In this document: positions 1 to 6,796 of the stretch, in pieces | Layout: the number at the start of each line of letters is the position of its first letter | Position numbering within the stretch: the first letter of the stretch is position 1 | Assembly (NCBI GenBank): GCA_943330985.1 | Contig: CALQJV010000057.1 | Location: forward strand, 1-7,127 | Source: Chitinophaga pinensis | GTDB taxonomy: Bacteria > Bacteroidota > Bacteroidia > M30B66 | Length of the DNA stretch: 7,127 nucleotides | Direction: 5' to 3' | Program-made: the position numbers and the translations under genes | Notes under the pieces: model-generated | Told to the model about the DNA's origin: nothing | The model's database searches: none | The model's input: the letters and a program-made list of their open reading frames with translations, nothing else

Positions 1-1413
1 GCTTTGTAATCGTTGAAGAAATTCTTTTTCTAACACAATGCTACTTTCACTTTCGGCAAGCTGAATGGCACGATCGGCATACTGAAGAATTTGTATGGTT
101 TCAATTCCCGATAACTCATCAAAAAACCATCCGCAGCTTGTAAACATCAATAAGGAATGACGTTGCATTTCGAGCAAACGAATAACTCGGGTTAGGTGCG
201 TTCCTTCTGGAATAGTTTTACAATGTATCCCCAGAAATGAATTCATTGAAGCATCTGTCCTATTTAAAACAACTTCAACATAATTATTACGAGCATTCCA
301 AGGGGCGAGCATGTAACGACCAATTTCCTTTTCAAAAACGCTTGCTAATTGTGTGTTTAACCAATCGAGTGCATTTCGTAAAGGAGAGCGCCACTCTTGA
401 TTCCAGTTGGGATGCATGCCAGAATTGCAGCCGCAATTCGAACGCCAACGTTCAACCCCGTGGGCGCAACTCCATGAACTATTTTGGTATATTTCAACTT
501 CCCACGTAACGGGCACTAAGTCGATAAACTGTCCATAATTGGTAATGGTGGCCAAATTATTTTGCTCAATATAATCGAGGCAATAAGCCAAAGCCATATC
601 GCCATGCCGATGATGATGCCCATAACTTTCGCCGTCAGTGGCAACATGTATGAGTTTTTTTCCTGCCGACATCGGACGATTCACCAAACGTTTCGCGAAT
701 TCCTTCCCATCAATCAATAATCCTTTAAAAGCAATATCCTGTGAAATGTTGCCATCGTAAAAAAACAAAACGATACTTTTTCCTGAAGGAAGTTTGCAGG
801 TATACGGCCGCGTTGTGTCGACTTTTTCATCGGATACATCTATCCAATTTGAATCGGGCGACTTTACCCGAGAAGCTTGTCGTGGTGCTAAAAGGGTAAA
901 TCGAATATTATTTTCGGCGAGCACTTCGAGCGTTTCAGTATCAACAGCTGTTTCGGCAAGCCACATGCCTTCTGGTTTCCGATTAAAGCGCGATGCAAAA
1001 TCTCGAATCCCCCAAATTACCTGAGTTTCTTTATCACGTCGACTAGCCAAAGGCATGATGATGTGATTATAAACTTGAGCAATCGCATTTCCATGACCGC
1101 CAAATTTCTTTTGACTTATAACATCTGCATCCAAGATACGCTGATACGTTTCGGGCGTATGGATTTTCATCCATTGCAACAATGTTGGACCAAAGTTGAA
1201 ACTGATTCTTTCATAATTATTGACAATGTTGATGATATTATCGTCCTCATCTAAAATCCGTGAGGTTCCATTAGGACCATAACACTCGTGCGCAATACGT
1301 TCATTCCAATCATGGTACGGGTATGCCGAATCTTGTTGTTCTATTTCTTCCAGCCAAGCATTCTCTCGAGGTGGCTGATAAAAATGACCATGAATGCACA
1401 CATATTTATCCAT
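1..1413 (-). CDS. GH57-type glycoside hydrolase with DUF3536 (C-terminus cut off by window edge)
   Basis: The frame is open from the ATG at 1413-1411 down to base 1, giving 471 residues with no stop, so the gene is partial at its 3' end. An in-frame TAA lies six codons upstream of this ATG, which fixes the start closely. The protein opens with the GH57 histidine motif HGHFYQPPRE (His8 and His10). It carries GMWLAETAVD with Glu154 in the place of the family's nucleophile, and ATDGESYGHHH with Asp260 in the region of the acid/base residue. A later stretch, SSWSCAHGVERW followed by CGC (Cys316, Cys327, Cys329), is typical as I recall it of the DUF3536 branch of GH57. No signal peptide is visible, so it should be cytoplasmic. 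GH57 enzymes act on alpha-glucans such as glycogen or maltodextrin (amylase, branching or transferase activity). The exact reaction of this branch is not clear from sequence. It is transcribed divergently from the operon at 1725. Confidence 0.9.
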   Translation of the reverse strand, partial: MDKYVCIHGHFYQPPRENAWLEEIEQQDSAYPYHDWNERIAHECYGPNGTSRILDEDDNIINIVNNYERISFNFGPTLLQWMKIHTPETYQRILDADVISQKKFGGHGNAIAQVYNHIIMPLASRRDKETQVIWGIRDFASRFNRKPEGMWLAETAVDTETLEVLAENNIRFTLLAPRQASRVKSPDSNWIDVSDEKVDTTRPYTCKLPSGKSIVLFFYDGNISQDIAFKGLLIDGKEFAKRLVNRPMSAGKKLIHVATDGESYGHHHRHGDMALAYCLDYIEQNNLATITNYGQFIDLVPVTWEVEIYQNSSWSCAHGVERWRSNCGCNSGMHPNWNQEWRSPLRNALDWLNTQLASVFEKEIGRYMLAPWNARNNYVEVVLNRTDASMNSFLGIHCKTIPEGTHLTRVIRLLEMQRHSLLMFTSCGWFFDELSGIETIQILQYADRAIQLAESESSIVLEKEFLQRLQS

Positions 1414-1724
1414 ACACTGCGCTTGAAATTATGTTTGAATTTAAACAAAATGATGCTTGGTTAAGCAACGATAGCAATGTACTGCCAAATTTGTCGTTTA
1501 GAAACTGTGAATAGTTAACATTAACAAACACCTAATGCAAATTCTTGTTGAAATATTCCCTTGAATTGTATATATAATGTTTTTTATTAAAACACAATCT
1601 TTCAGAAAATGAAGCAATTGAAATTTTATTCAGTTCAAGATATAATCAATAAACTCTGTTCAAAACTTCCTTAATTTAGCAGTCATATTTTCTTAATTTT
1701 GCATGAATCAAATCCGAAACGCGT
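1414..1724. other. Divergent intergenic region
   Basis: This 311-base AT-rich gap separates the minus-strand GH57 gene from the plus-strand TPR operon, so it should hold promoters for both. The plus-strand promoter is listed separately. For the minus strand only a weak candidate is visible: TCATTTTG (complement of 1446-1453), one mismatch from TAnnTTTG, with a TTG (complement of 1475-1477) 21 bases further upstream. That would give a leader of about 30 bases. I see no tRNA, riboswitch-like fold, strong hairpin with a T-tract, or convincing small gene. Confidence 0.7.
1671..1701 (+). promoter_or_regulatory. Bacteroidota-type promoter for the TPR-comA-rhodanese-aroE operon
   Basis: TAATTTTG at 1694-1701 matches the Bacteroidota -7 consensus TAnnTTTG exactly. 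A TTA at 1671-1673, 20 bases upstream, is a two-of-three match to the -33 TTG. Transcription would begin around 1707-1710, leaving a leader of only about 15-18 bases before the ATG at 1725. There is no purine-rich ribosome binding site in that leader, which is normal for this phylum. The exact -7 match and its position support the call; the poor -33 match limits confidence. Confidence 0.55.
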
Positions 1725-3128
1725 ATGAATGAATTTTCAGAAGAATATGAGAATCCGGAATTCGCTGTTAAACGGTTTGAAACGATGTTACGTCTCAATG
1801 AACAGTATTATTTTGAGCGCGATGATTTAGAGAACATCGTTGAGTTTTATATCCACGAAAACCATCATCAAAAGGCATTAAATGCAATAAAGTTTGCATC
1901 AGGGCAATACCCAGACTCTACTTATTTTCTATTGAGAAAATCACAATTATTGTCTGCAGAAGGCAAGTACGATGATGCCTTGGATTTATTGAATGAAGTG
2001 GAGATTTTTGAACCTGGTAATCCTGAAGTTTTTATTACCCGAGGAGGTATTTTCGCCATGCTAGGTCGTTCATCCGATGCTATCGAATCATACAAAGCAG
2101 CATTGCGCATCGATCGTAACTTTGAAGAAATCTACCTTTTCATTGCATTTGAATTTCAGAATCAAGGGAAATATGGCAAAGCAGCACGCTACTTAAAACG
2201 CTGTTTAACAATGAATCCAGACAATGAATCGGCACTGTATGAGATGTCGTTTTGTTTTGACATTACCGATAAGCTCGAAGCAGGAATTGTATTTTTCAAA
2301 AAGTTTATTGATAATCATCCCTATTCGAAAGTGGCTTGGTATGCATTGGGGCATTTGTACAGCAAAAAGCAAGATTACACCAATGGAATCAAGGCATTTG
2401 ATTATGCAACGATTATAGATGATAGTTTTGCAAGTGCTTGGTTTAACAAAGCCAATTGCTTGGCGGCTTCCGAAAAATATGAAGATGCGATTGAAGCATA
2501 CAAAGAGATTTTCCGTTTGGAAGAGCCCGATGCTGCTACATTTTTATACATTGGAGAATGTTACGAAAACATCGATCAGTATCCAGAAGCTTTAAAATAT
2601 TACCAACGTTCGGCATCTTTGGATGAAATGCTTGCTGATGCTTGGGTTGGAATTGGTGTTGTGCTCGATTTTATGAATCAGAGCAATGAAGCTTTGGTGC
2701 ATATTAAAAAAGGAATCAACATCGACCCGAATCGCGGCACATTTTGGTTCATTTTGGGGGATATTCAATTAAAAATGGGATTCGTTCAAGAAGCCGAAGA
2801 GTCGTATTTGAAGGTTATTGAATTTGAACCCGATAATGAAGATATTTGGATTTTCCTTACCAATATGTTATTGATACAAGGTCGAAATGAGGAAGCATAC
2901 GATTTTATTCAAGAAAGTTTTAAATACCATCCTGGACATACGCGATTGACATTTCAAGCCTGTGAGATTGAACTTCATCGAGGTAATGTTCAAGAAGCGT
3001 GTATTCTGGCAGAGATTGCCTTGTCTGTGGATCCACAAATGGGAATGAAAATCCTGGAGGAATTACCCCGATTTGGAATGCAGGCAGAAATTAAAAATTT
3101 AATAGACCGTTATAGAGACAAAGAATGA
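1725..3128 (+). CDS. Tetratricopeptide repeat (TPR) protein, twelve contiguous repeats
   Basis: The protein has 467 residues. Residues 35-442 divide into exactly twelve 34-residue TPR units with no insertion or gap between them. Typical TPR positions recur: W/Y/L at position 1, G at about 11-12, A at about 16-17, and a D/P-N/D pair near position 30. Units begin, for example, at WYALGHLYSKKQDY, WFNKANCLAASEKY and WFILGDIQLKMGFV. A short N-terminal segment (1-34) and a helical C-terminal tail (443-467) cap the solenoid. No signal peptide, membrane segment or catalytic domain is visible, so it is probably a cytoplasmic protein-binding scaffold. It is first in the operon and its stop codon overlaps the start of the comA-like gene (ATGA), suggesting translational coupling and possibly a functional link. 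The binding partner cannot be read from the sequence. Confidence 0.93.
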   Translation: MNEFSEEYENPEFAVKRFETMLRLNEQYYFERDDLENIVEFYIHENHHQKALNAIKFASGQYPDSTYFLLRKSQLLSAEGKYDDALDLLNEVEIFEPGNPEVFITRGGIFAMLGRSSDAIESYKAALRIDRNFEEIYLFIAFEFQNQGKYGKAARYLKRCLTMNPDNESALYEMSFCFDITDKLEAGIVFFKKFIDNHPYSKVAWYALGHLYSKKQDYTNGIKAFDYATIIDDSFASAWFNKANCLAASEKYEDAIEAYKEIFRLEEPDAATFLYIGECYENIDQYPEALKYYQRSASLDEMLADAWVGIGVVLDFMNQSNEALVHIKKGINIDPNRGTFWFILGDIQLKMGFVQEAEESYLKVIEFEPDNEDIWIFLTNMLLIQGRNEEAYDFIQESFKYHPGHTRLTFQACEIELHRGNVQEACILAEIALSVDPQMGMKILEELPRFGMQAEIKNLIDRYRDKE

Positions 3129-3913
3129 CACATATTTTACCATTTTTACCCGAACGAAGCCCTCAACCCCGTGAGTCGGGAGTGACCATGATGATGGACA
3201 AAGGATTGAGTATTCGTCAAGCCGAAGATTTCATCGCACATTCAGGACATTTAGCTGATATTATCAAATTAGGATTTGGTACTTCATTGGTGGCTCGAAA
3301 TGTGAAAGAGAAAATCAAACTCTATCAAGACGCTGGTTTGCGTGTTTATGTTGGCGGTACACTATTCGAAGCCTTTATTGTTCGAAATAGATTTGATGAT
3401 TATCGGAAATACATCGATAATTTAGGACTTGATACCTGTGAAGTATCGGACGGTTCAATCGTTCTAAATCACAATGTTAAGTGTGAATATATTTCAAAAT
3501 TAGCAAAAAACTACCGCGTACTTTCTGAAGTAGGATCGAAAGAAGCAGGTATTTTAATTGCTCCTGCAAAATGGATTTCGATGATGAAAGCAGAATTGGA
3601 TGCAGGTTCATGGAAAGTAATTGCGGAAGCGCGCGAAAGTGGCAATGTTGGAATTTATCGACCAAACGGAACAGCTCATGTTGTTTTGGTCAATCGTATT
3701 TTATCTAAAATTCCTTCTGATCGGATTTTATGGGAAGCTCCAGGTAAATCGCAACAAGCATGGTTTATCAAATTAATTGGTGCCAATGTGAATTTGGGCA
3801 ATATATCGCACGACGATGTAATTCCATTGGAAACACTTAGATTGGGATTACGTGGCGATACTTTCTTCCAATTTTTACCTGAAGAATTTCATAAACTAAA
3901 ACAGACAGTATAA
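3125..3913 (+). CDS. comA: Phosphosulfolactate synthase family protein (ComA-like)
   Basis: The 262-residue length fits the ComA family. ComA is a Mg-dependent TIM-barrel enzyme that adds sulfite to phosphoenolpyruvate to give (R)-phosphosulfolactate, the first step of coenzyme M synthesis in many methanogens; the Bacillus homologue serves sulfolactate formation. Family-like blocks follow the barrel in order: ADIIKLGFGTS (44-54, Lys48), VGGTLFE (76-82), EVSDGS (106-111), SEVGSK (134-139), IAEARESG (166-173, Arg170 and Glu171), LWEAPGKSQQ (202-211), VNLGNI (222-227) and GLRGDTFF (241-248). All the expected acidic and basic barrel positions I can recognise are kept, so the protein looks active. 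The ATG overlaps the TPR stop by four bases, and the rhodanese gene begins one base after its stop. Bacteroidota do not make coenzyme M, and no phosphatase (ComB) or dehydrogenase (ComC) is in the window, so the final product is open. The symbol is by family; the physiological role is inferred. Confidence 0.85.
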   Translation: MTHILPFLPERSPQPRESGVTMMMDKGLSIRQAEDFIAHSGHLADIIKLGFGTSLVARNVKEKIKLYQDAGLRVYVGGTLFEAFIVRNRFDDYRKYIDNLGLDTCEVSDGSIVLNHNVKCEYISKLAKNYRVLSEVGSKEAGILIAPAKWISMMKAELDAGSWKVIAEARESGNVGIYRPNGTAHVVLVNRILSKIPSDRILWEAPGKSQQAWFIKLIGANVNLGNISHDDVIPLETLRLGLRGDTFFQFLPEEFHKLKQTV

Positions 3914-3914
3914 A

Positions 3915-4229
3915 ATGAAAGAAATCTCTGTTAGCGAACTTAAAAACTGGAGAGACGAAGGTGTTATTCATCAGTTAATTGATGTCCGTGAAGAATTTGA
4001 ATACGAAGCAGCGAATATCCAAGGAGAATTAATTCCCATGGGCAGTATTCCTGATCATTTATCAACCATTCGCAAAGACATCCCAGTTGTTTTGCAATGT
4101 AAATCAGGCGCTCGATCTTCGAATATTGCACGTTATTTAGAACAGCAAGGATTTACCAATGTCTATAATTTGAGCGGAGGTATTTTTGCTTGGATTGATC
4201 AGATTGATCCTTCAATGAGTAAATATTAA
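3915..4229 (+). CDS. Single-domain rhodanese-like sulfurtransferase
   Basis: The 104-residue protein is one rhodanese domain, the size of GlpE-type enzymes. It has the N-terminal substrate-side motif LIDVREEFEY (21-30, Asp23 and Arg25) and the active-site loop CKSGARS (62-68), where Cys62 would carry the persulfide and Arg67 matches the CxxGxR pattern. The C-terminal VYNLSGGIFAW block is the standard family ending. No signal peptide or membrane segment is seen, so it is cytoplasmic. Such proteins move sulfane sulfur; with thiosulfate as donor they release sulfite. That is notable because the upstream neighbour is expected to consume sulfite, although the link is only inferred. It starts one base after the comA-like stop and ends three bases before aroE, so it belongs to the same transcript. 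Confidence 0.92.
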   Translation: MKEISVSELKNWRDEGVIHQLIDVREEFEYEAANIQGELIPMGSIPDHLSTIRKDIPVVLQCKSGARSSNIARYLEQQGFTNVYNLSGGIFAWIDQIDPSMSKY

Positions 4230-4232
4230 CCG

Positions 4233-5012
4233 ATGCGTCAATACGGACTTATTGGCAAAAAACTGAGTCACACCTTCTCCCCTGCTTGGTTTGCAGAAAA
4301 ATTCAAACGTGAATCTATCATCGATGCTCGTTACGATGCGTTTGAATTAGCAAGCATAGAAGATTTCCCTCGGTTTATCATGCAAACTCCCAATCTGCGG
4401 GGCTTTAATGTTACCATTCCATACAAACAAGCCATTTGTGCGTATCTGGATGAAATTTATGGTCCAGCAGAAGCATTACAAGTTGTCAATACGGTTGTAG
4501 TTCAAGAAGAAAAAGTTCCGTTTGAAGGTCAAAAAATTCCAGGATTTCGTTTGAAAGGGTTCAATACAGACATATACGGGTTCAAAGAATCAATCAAACC
4601 ACTCATGCGTCCTTGGTTTGAGCGTGCATTGATATTGGGAACAGGCGCAAGTGCATCATCGGTTGCTTATGTCTTATATAAGCTGGGAGTTGATACTTTA
4701 TTTGTAAGTAGAAATCCGGAGGGTGACCAAGAAATTGGATGGGAAGATATTAATGAGCATGTTATCCATTTTCATCCGCTTATTATCAATACAACACCTA
4801 TCGGGCAATTTCCCAATGAGGAAATATTTCCGCAAATGCCTTATCATTTGCTAACTGACAAACATTTGCTTTACGATTTGATATACAACCCAGCGGAAAC
4901 TGCATTTTTACATAAAGGAAAAACCAACCATGCGATGATTCATAATGGACAATCGATGTTGGAAATGCAAGCCGAACAAAGCTGGAGAACTTGGCAAAAT
5001 GCTGAGCAATAA
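4233..5012 (+). CDS. aroE: Shikimate dehydrogenase
   Basis: AroE reduces 3-dehydroshikimate to shikimate with NADPH, in the shikimate pathway to chorismate and the aromatic amino acids. The 259-residue length is usual. The substrate domain shows LSHTFSP (11-17, Ser12 and Ser16 for shikimate), GFNVTIPYK (57-65, catalytic Lys65), VNT (85-87, Asn86) and GFNTD (109-113, catalytic Asp113). The cofactor domain shows GTGASAS (136-142), VSR (158-160) in place of the classical NRT, NTTPIG (186-191) and DLIYNP (215-220). The C-terminal NGQSMLEMQ (238-246) completes the site. The nucleotide loop has Ala139 where a glycine is more common; the fold is otherwise intact and I expect an active enzyme. It is the last gene of the operon and its stop lies three bases from the stop of the convergent gene. 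Confidence 0.95.
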   Translation: MRQYGLIGKKLSHTFSPAWFAEKFKRESIIDARYDAFELASIEDFPRFIMQTPNLRGFNVTIPYKQAICAYLDEIYGPAEALQVVNTVVVQEEKVPFEGQKIPGFRLKGFNTDIYGFKESIKPLMRPWFERALILGTGASASSVAYVLYKLGVDTLFVSRNPEGDQEIGWEDINEHVIHFHPLIINTTPIGQFPNEEIFPQMPYHLLTDKHLLYDLIYNPAETAFLHKGKTNHAMIHNGQSMLEMQAEQSWRTWQNAEQ

Positions 5013-5015
5013 GAT

Positions 5016-6653
5016 TTAATTTAAAATGATAATTTTCGATTGCATTCGAGAGTTATCATTTTCCAAAACACAATAATAAATTCCCGCATGTAGTTTTTCC
5101 GAATTGATCACAAAGCTATGGTTGCCACTGTGCATTATTCCTTTGCAAATAATAATTACTTCAACTCCCTTATTGTCTATTAAACATAGTTTTGTATTTG
5201 CTGTTTTGGGAATGTAAAAAGTGATATTCGTAATGTCCTTTGACGGATTAGGAAAGCAATTCAAAAATAGCGATGGATTACCCGATTCTATTAATGGAAT
5301 TCCTAAAATGCTGTTGCGGTATTTAACCGTATTATAATCCATAATTGTGCTATCATTTTTAGTCCGCCCTGTTACTATTAAATCGTTATTATTATCCAAT
5401 ACCAAACTATAAAATTGATCTTCATTATTTATTATACCATTGTATTCGGCAAACCATTTTAAGACTCCTGATGAATCAATTTTTAATGTAAGACCATTAT
5501 AGCCCTGTCCAAAATTGTTGTAGGTAAATCCTGTGATATAGATATTTGAGGATGAATCAATAATCATTTCGTTTCCATGATCTGTCTTAGGTAAATCTAA
5601 ATGACTTGTCCATAAAGTATCTCCATTGGAATTGTATTTTACCAATTGAATTAAATTCGTTTCAGTGTTATTGTTTTTGCTAACAACACCCATTGCGTAT
5701 ATATTTCCTGTATGATCAATTTCAAGACTCATAAAATCATCATATGAATTATATATGCTATTATAGAATCTATTCCAAATGAGATTTCCAGATGTATCGT
5801 ATTTTAAAATAACAAAATCATTCCAAGGCGCAGCTCCATCTGTTGATGTTGAACCTCCAACATAAATAAATCCATCAGCATCAAACCGAATGGATCTTCC
5901 TAAATCATAATAATTGGAAGGCCCATTGAATCTTTTTAACCATAAGGAATCGCCATTAGCAGAGTATTTAATTGTAACAATGTCAAAATATGTTTGAAAT
6001 GAATCATCACTAATTCCTGTAACATATATGTTATTGGAATCATCTAAACACATATCCCATATTTTATTAACATCGCTGAAGCCTCCATTGCTATATTTTT
6101 TCAACCAAAGCAAATCTCCCAAACTATCTAATTTTAATGTTATAAATGCTGATGGAGCACTACTTCCATCATATCCAGCAAGAATAATATTATCCTCCGA
6201 ATCGAAATGCATGGCAGTCGGCTCTCCTTCTTGAATTTCATTTTCGATATAGGTCCAAATTGTATCGCCTTGTAGGGAATATTTAATCACAATAAAACTT
6301 CCTAATGATGTCGAAATTCCTTGACTTGTATAACCCGCAACGTAAATAAATCCTTTGTGGTAGCTAATAAATTGACCCTCTTCCCAACCATTCGAAGAAT
6401 TACTAAAAATCTTAGACCATTGAATTTCTCCATTCGCATTGTATTTCATGGTTAAAATATCACAACTCGTATTCCAGACATAGGATGATCCTGTAACATA
6501 AATATTCCCTTCCAAATCGGTTGCTATAGCCATTGATTCATCCCAAGCCCCTGCTTCATAAGACCTTGCCCAAGCAGTATCGATTTGAGCATTTATAATT
6601 AGGGAAGTATGAATCCATAAAATAACAAACAGCTTGAATTTAAATAATTTCAT
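5016..6653 (-). CDS. Secreted beta-propeller (SBBP-like repeat) protein with T9SS sorting domain
   Basis: The 545-residue protein starts with a signal peptide (basic MKLFKFK, hydrophobic core to about residue 20, likely cleavage after Ala22 in INAQ). Residues 23-450 contain repeats of 50-55 residues. Each has a DxxGNIYVTG-like strand (for example at 46-55, 204-213, 258-267, 366-375), then a KYxxxGxxxW strand ending in a tryptophan. The tryptophans lie at 28, 79, 133, 183, 238, 293, 348 and 400. From about residue 461 to the end runs a T9SS type A sorting domain (FPNPSKDITNI, then GIYYCVLEN near the end). The protein is therefore exported across the inner membrane by Sec and across the outer membrane by T9SS, and is released or anchored at the cell surface. 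No catalytic motif is seen; adhesion or glycan or protein binding is possible but unproven. Its start has no strong ribosome binding site. Confidence 0.92.
   Translation of the reverse strand: MKLFKFKLFVILWIHTSLIINAQIDTAWARSYEAGAWDESMAIATDLEGNIYVTGSSYVWNTSCDILTMKYNANGEIQWSKIFSNSSNGWEEGQFISYHKGFIYVAGYTSQGISTSLGSFIVIKYSLQGDTIWTYIENEIQEGEPTAMHFDSEDNIILAGYDGSSAPSAFITLKLDSLGDLLWLKKYSNGGFSDVNKIWDMCLDDSNNIYVTGISDDSFQTYFDIVTIKYSANGDSLWLKRFNGPSNYYDLGRSIRFDADGFIYVGGSTSTDGAAPWNDFVILKYDTSGNLIWNRFYNSIYNSYDDFMSLEIDHTGNIYAMGVVSKNNNTETNLIQLVKYNSNGDTLWTSHLDLPKTDHGNEMIIDSSSNIYITGFTYNNFGQGYNGLTLKIDSSGVLKWFAEYNGIINNEDQFYSLVLDNNNDLIVTGRTKNDSTIMDYNTVKYRNSILGIPLIESGNPSLFLNCFPNPSKDITNITFYIPKTANTKLCLIDNKGVEVIIICKGIMHSGNHSFVINSEKLHAGIYYCVLENDNSRMQSKIIILN
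5023..5062. terminator. Inverted repeat at the convergent gene junction, possible bidirectional terminator
   Basis: AAAATGATAA (5023-5032) and TTATCATTTT (5053-5062) are perfect reverse complements of 10 bases. Inside them a second pair, TCGA (5036-5039) and TCGA (5046-5049), could extend the hairpin across a 3x3 internal loop, leaving a six-base loop. It begins 11 bases after the aroE stop and lies within the last codons of the minus-strand T9SS gene. The A and T runs at the stem ends give a short U-tract on either strand. The stem is AT-rich and no long T-run follows, so termination is plausible but weakly supported. Confidence 0.4.
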
Positions 6654-6796
6654 GTTTTATAAATATTTAGTGAATTTCATTTTAAATAAGAGAACTCAAG
6701 ATTGTGGTTCAATTATTCATCAATTATTGAATTAAGCAAAAATCATAATCTGTTAATTTTCAAAAAATAAATGCTAACAGCTGAAATACATTGGAA
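6654..6796. other. Intergenic region between two T9SS cargo genes
   Basis: This 143-base AT-rich gap separates two minus-strand genes and should hold the promoter of the gene ending at 5016. The best minus-strand -7 candidate is GATTTTTG (complement of 6737-6744), one mismatch from TAnnTTTG, with a TTG (complement of 6761-6763) 16 bases upstream, shorter than usual spacing. It would leave a leader of about 80 bases. A short repeat at 6708-6731 is described among the findings. No small gene is evident. Confidence 0.5.

Noticed and set aside
1432..1447. TGTTT...AAACA mini-hairpin upstream of the GH57 gene
   Set aside because: Only five base pairs in AT-rich DNA, with no T-tract or neighbouring motif; expected by chance.
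237..1514. Four plus-strand open frames of 63-90 codons (237-509, 794-1024, 1063-1254, 1323-1514)
   Set aside because: Three lie wholly, and the fourth (1323-1514) partly, antisense to the GH57 gene, whose 471-codon frame has clear family motifs. Their translations show no recognisable domain and look like shadows.
1609..1674. Small plus-strand frame MKQLKFYSVQDI... of 21 codons in the intergenic region
   Set aside because: It is short, has no ribosome binding site or recognisable motif, and ends next to the operon promoter; chance is the simplest explanation.
1922..2418. Open frames of about 62-64 codons overlapping the TPR gene (1922-2110 minus, 2224-2418 plus)
   Set aside because: They are out of frame with a well-supported TPR protein and show no domain features.
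3477..3665. Minus-strand frame of 62 codons inside the comA-like gene
   Set aside because: It is antisense to conserved ComA blocks and has no features of its own.
6028..6234. Plus-strand frame of 68 codons inside the propeller gene
   Set aside because: It is antisense to regularly spaced propeller repeats; it is a by-product of the opposite strand's codons.
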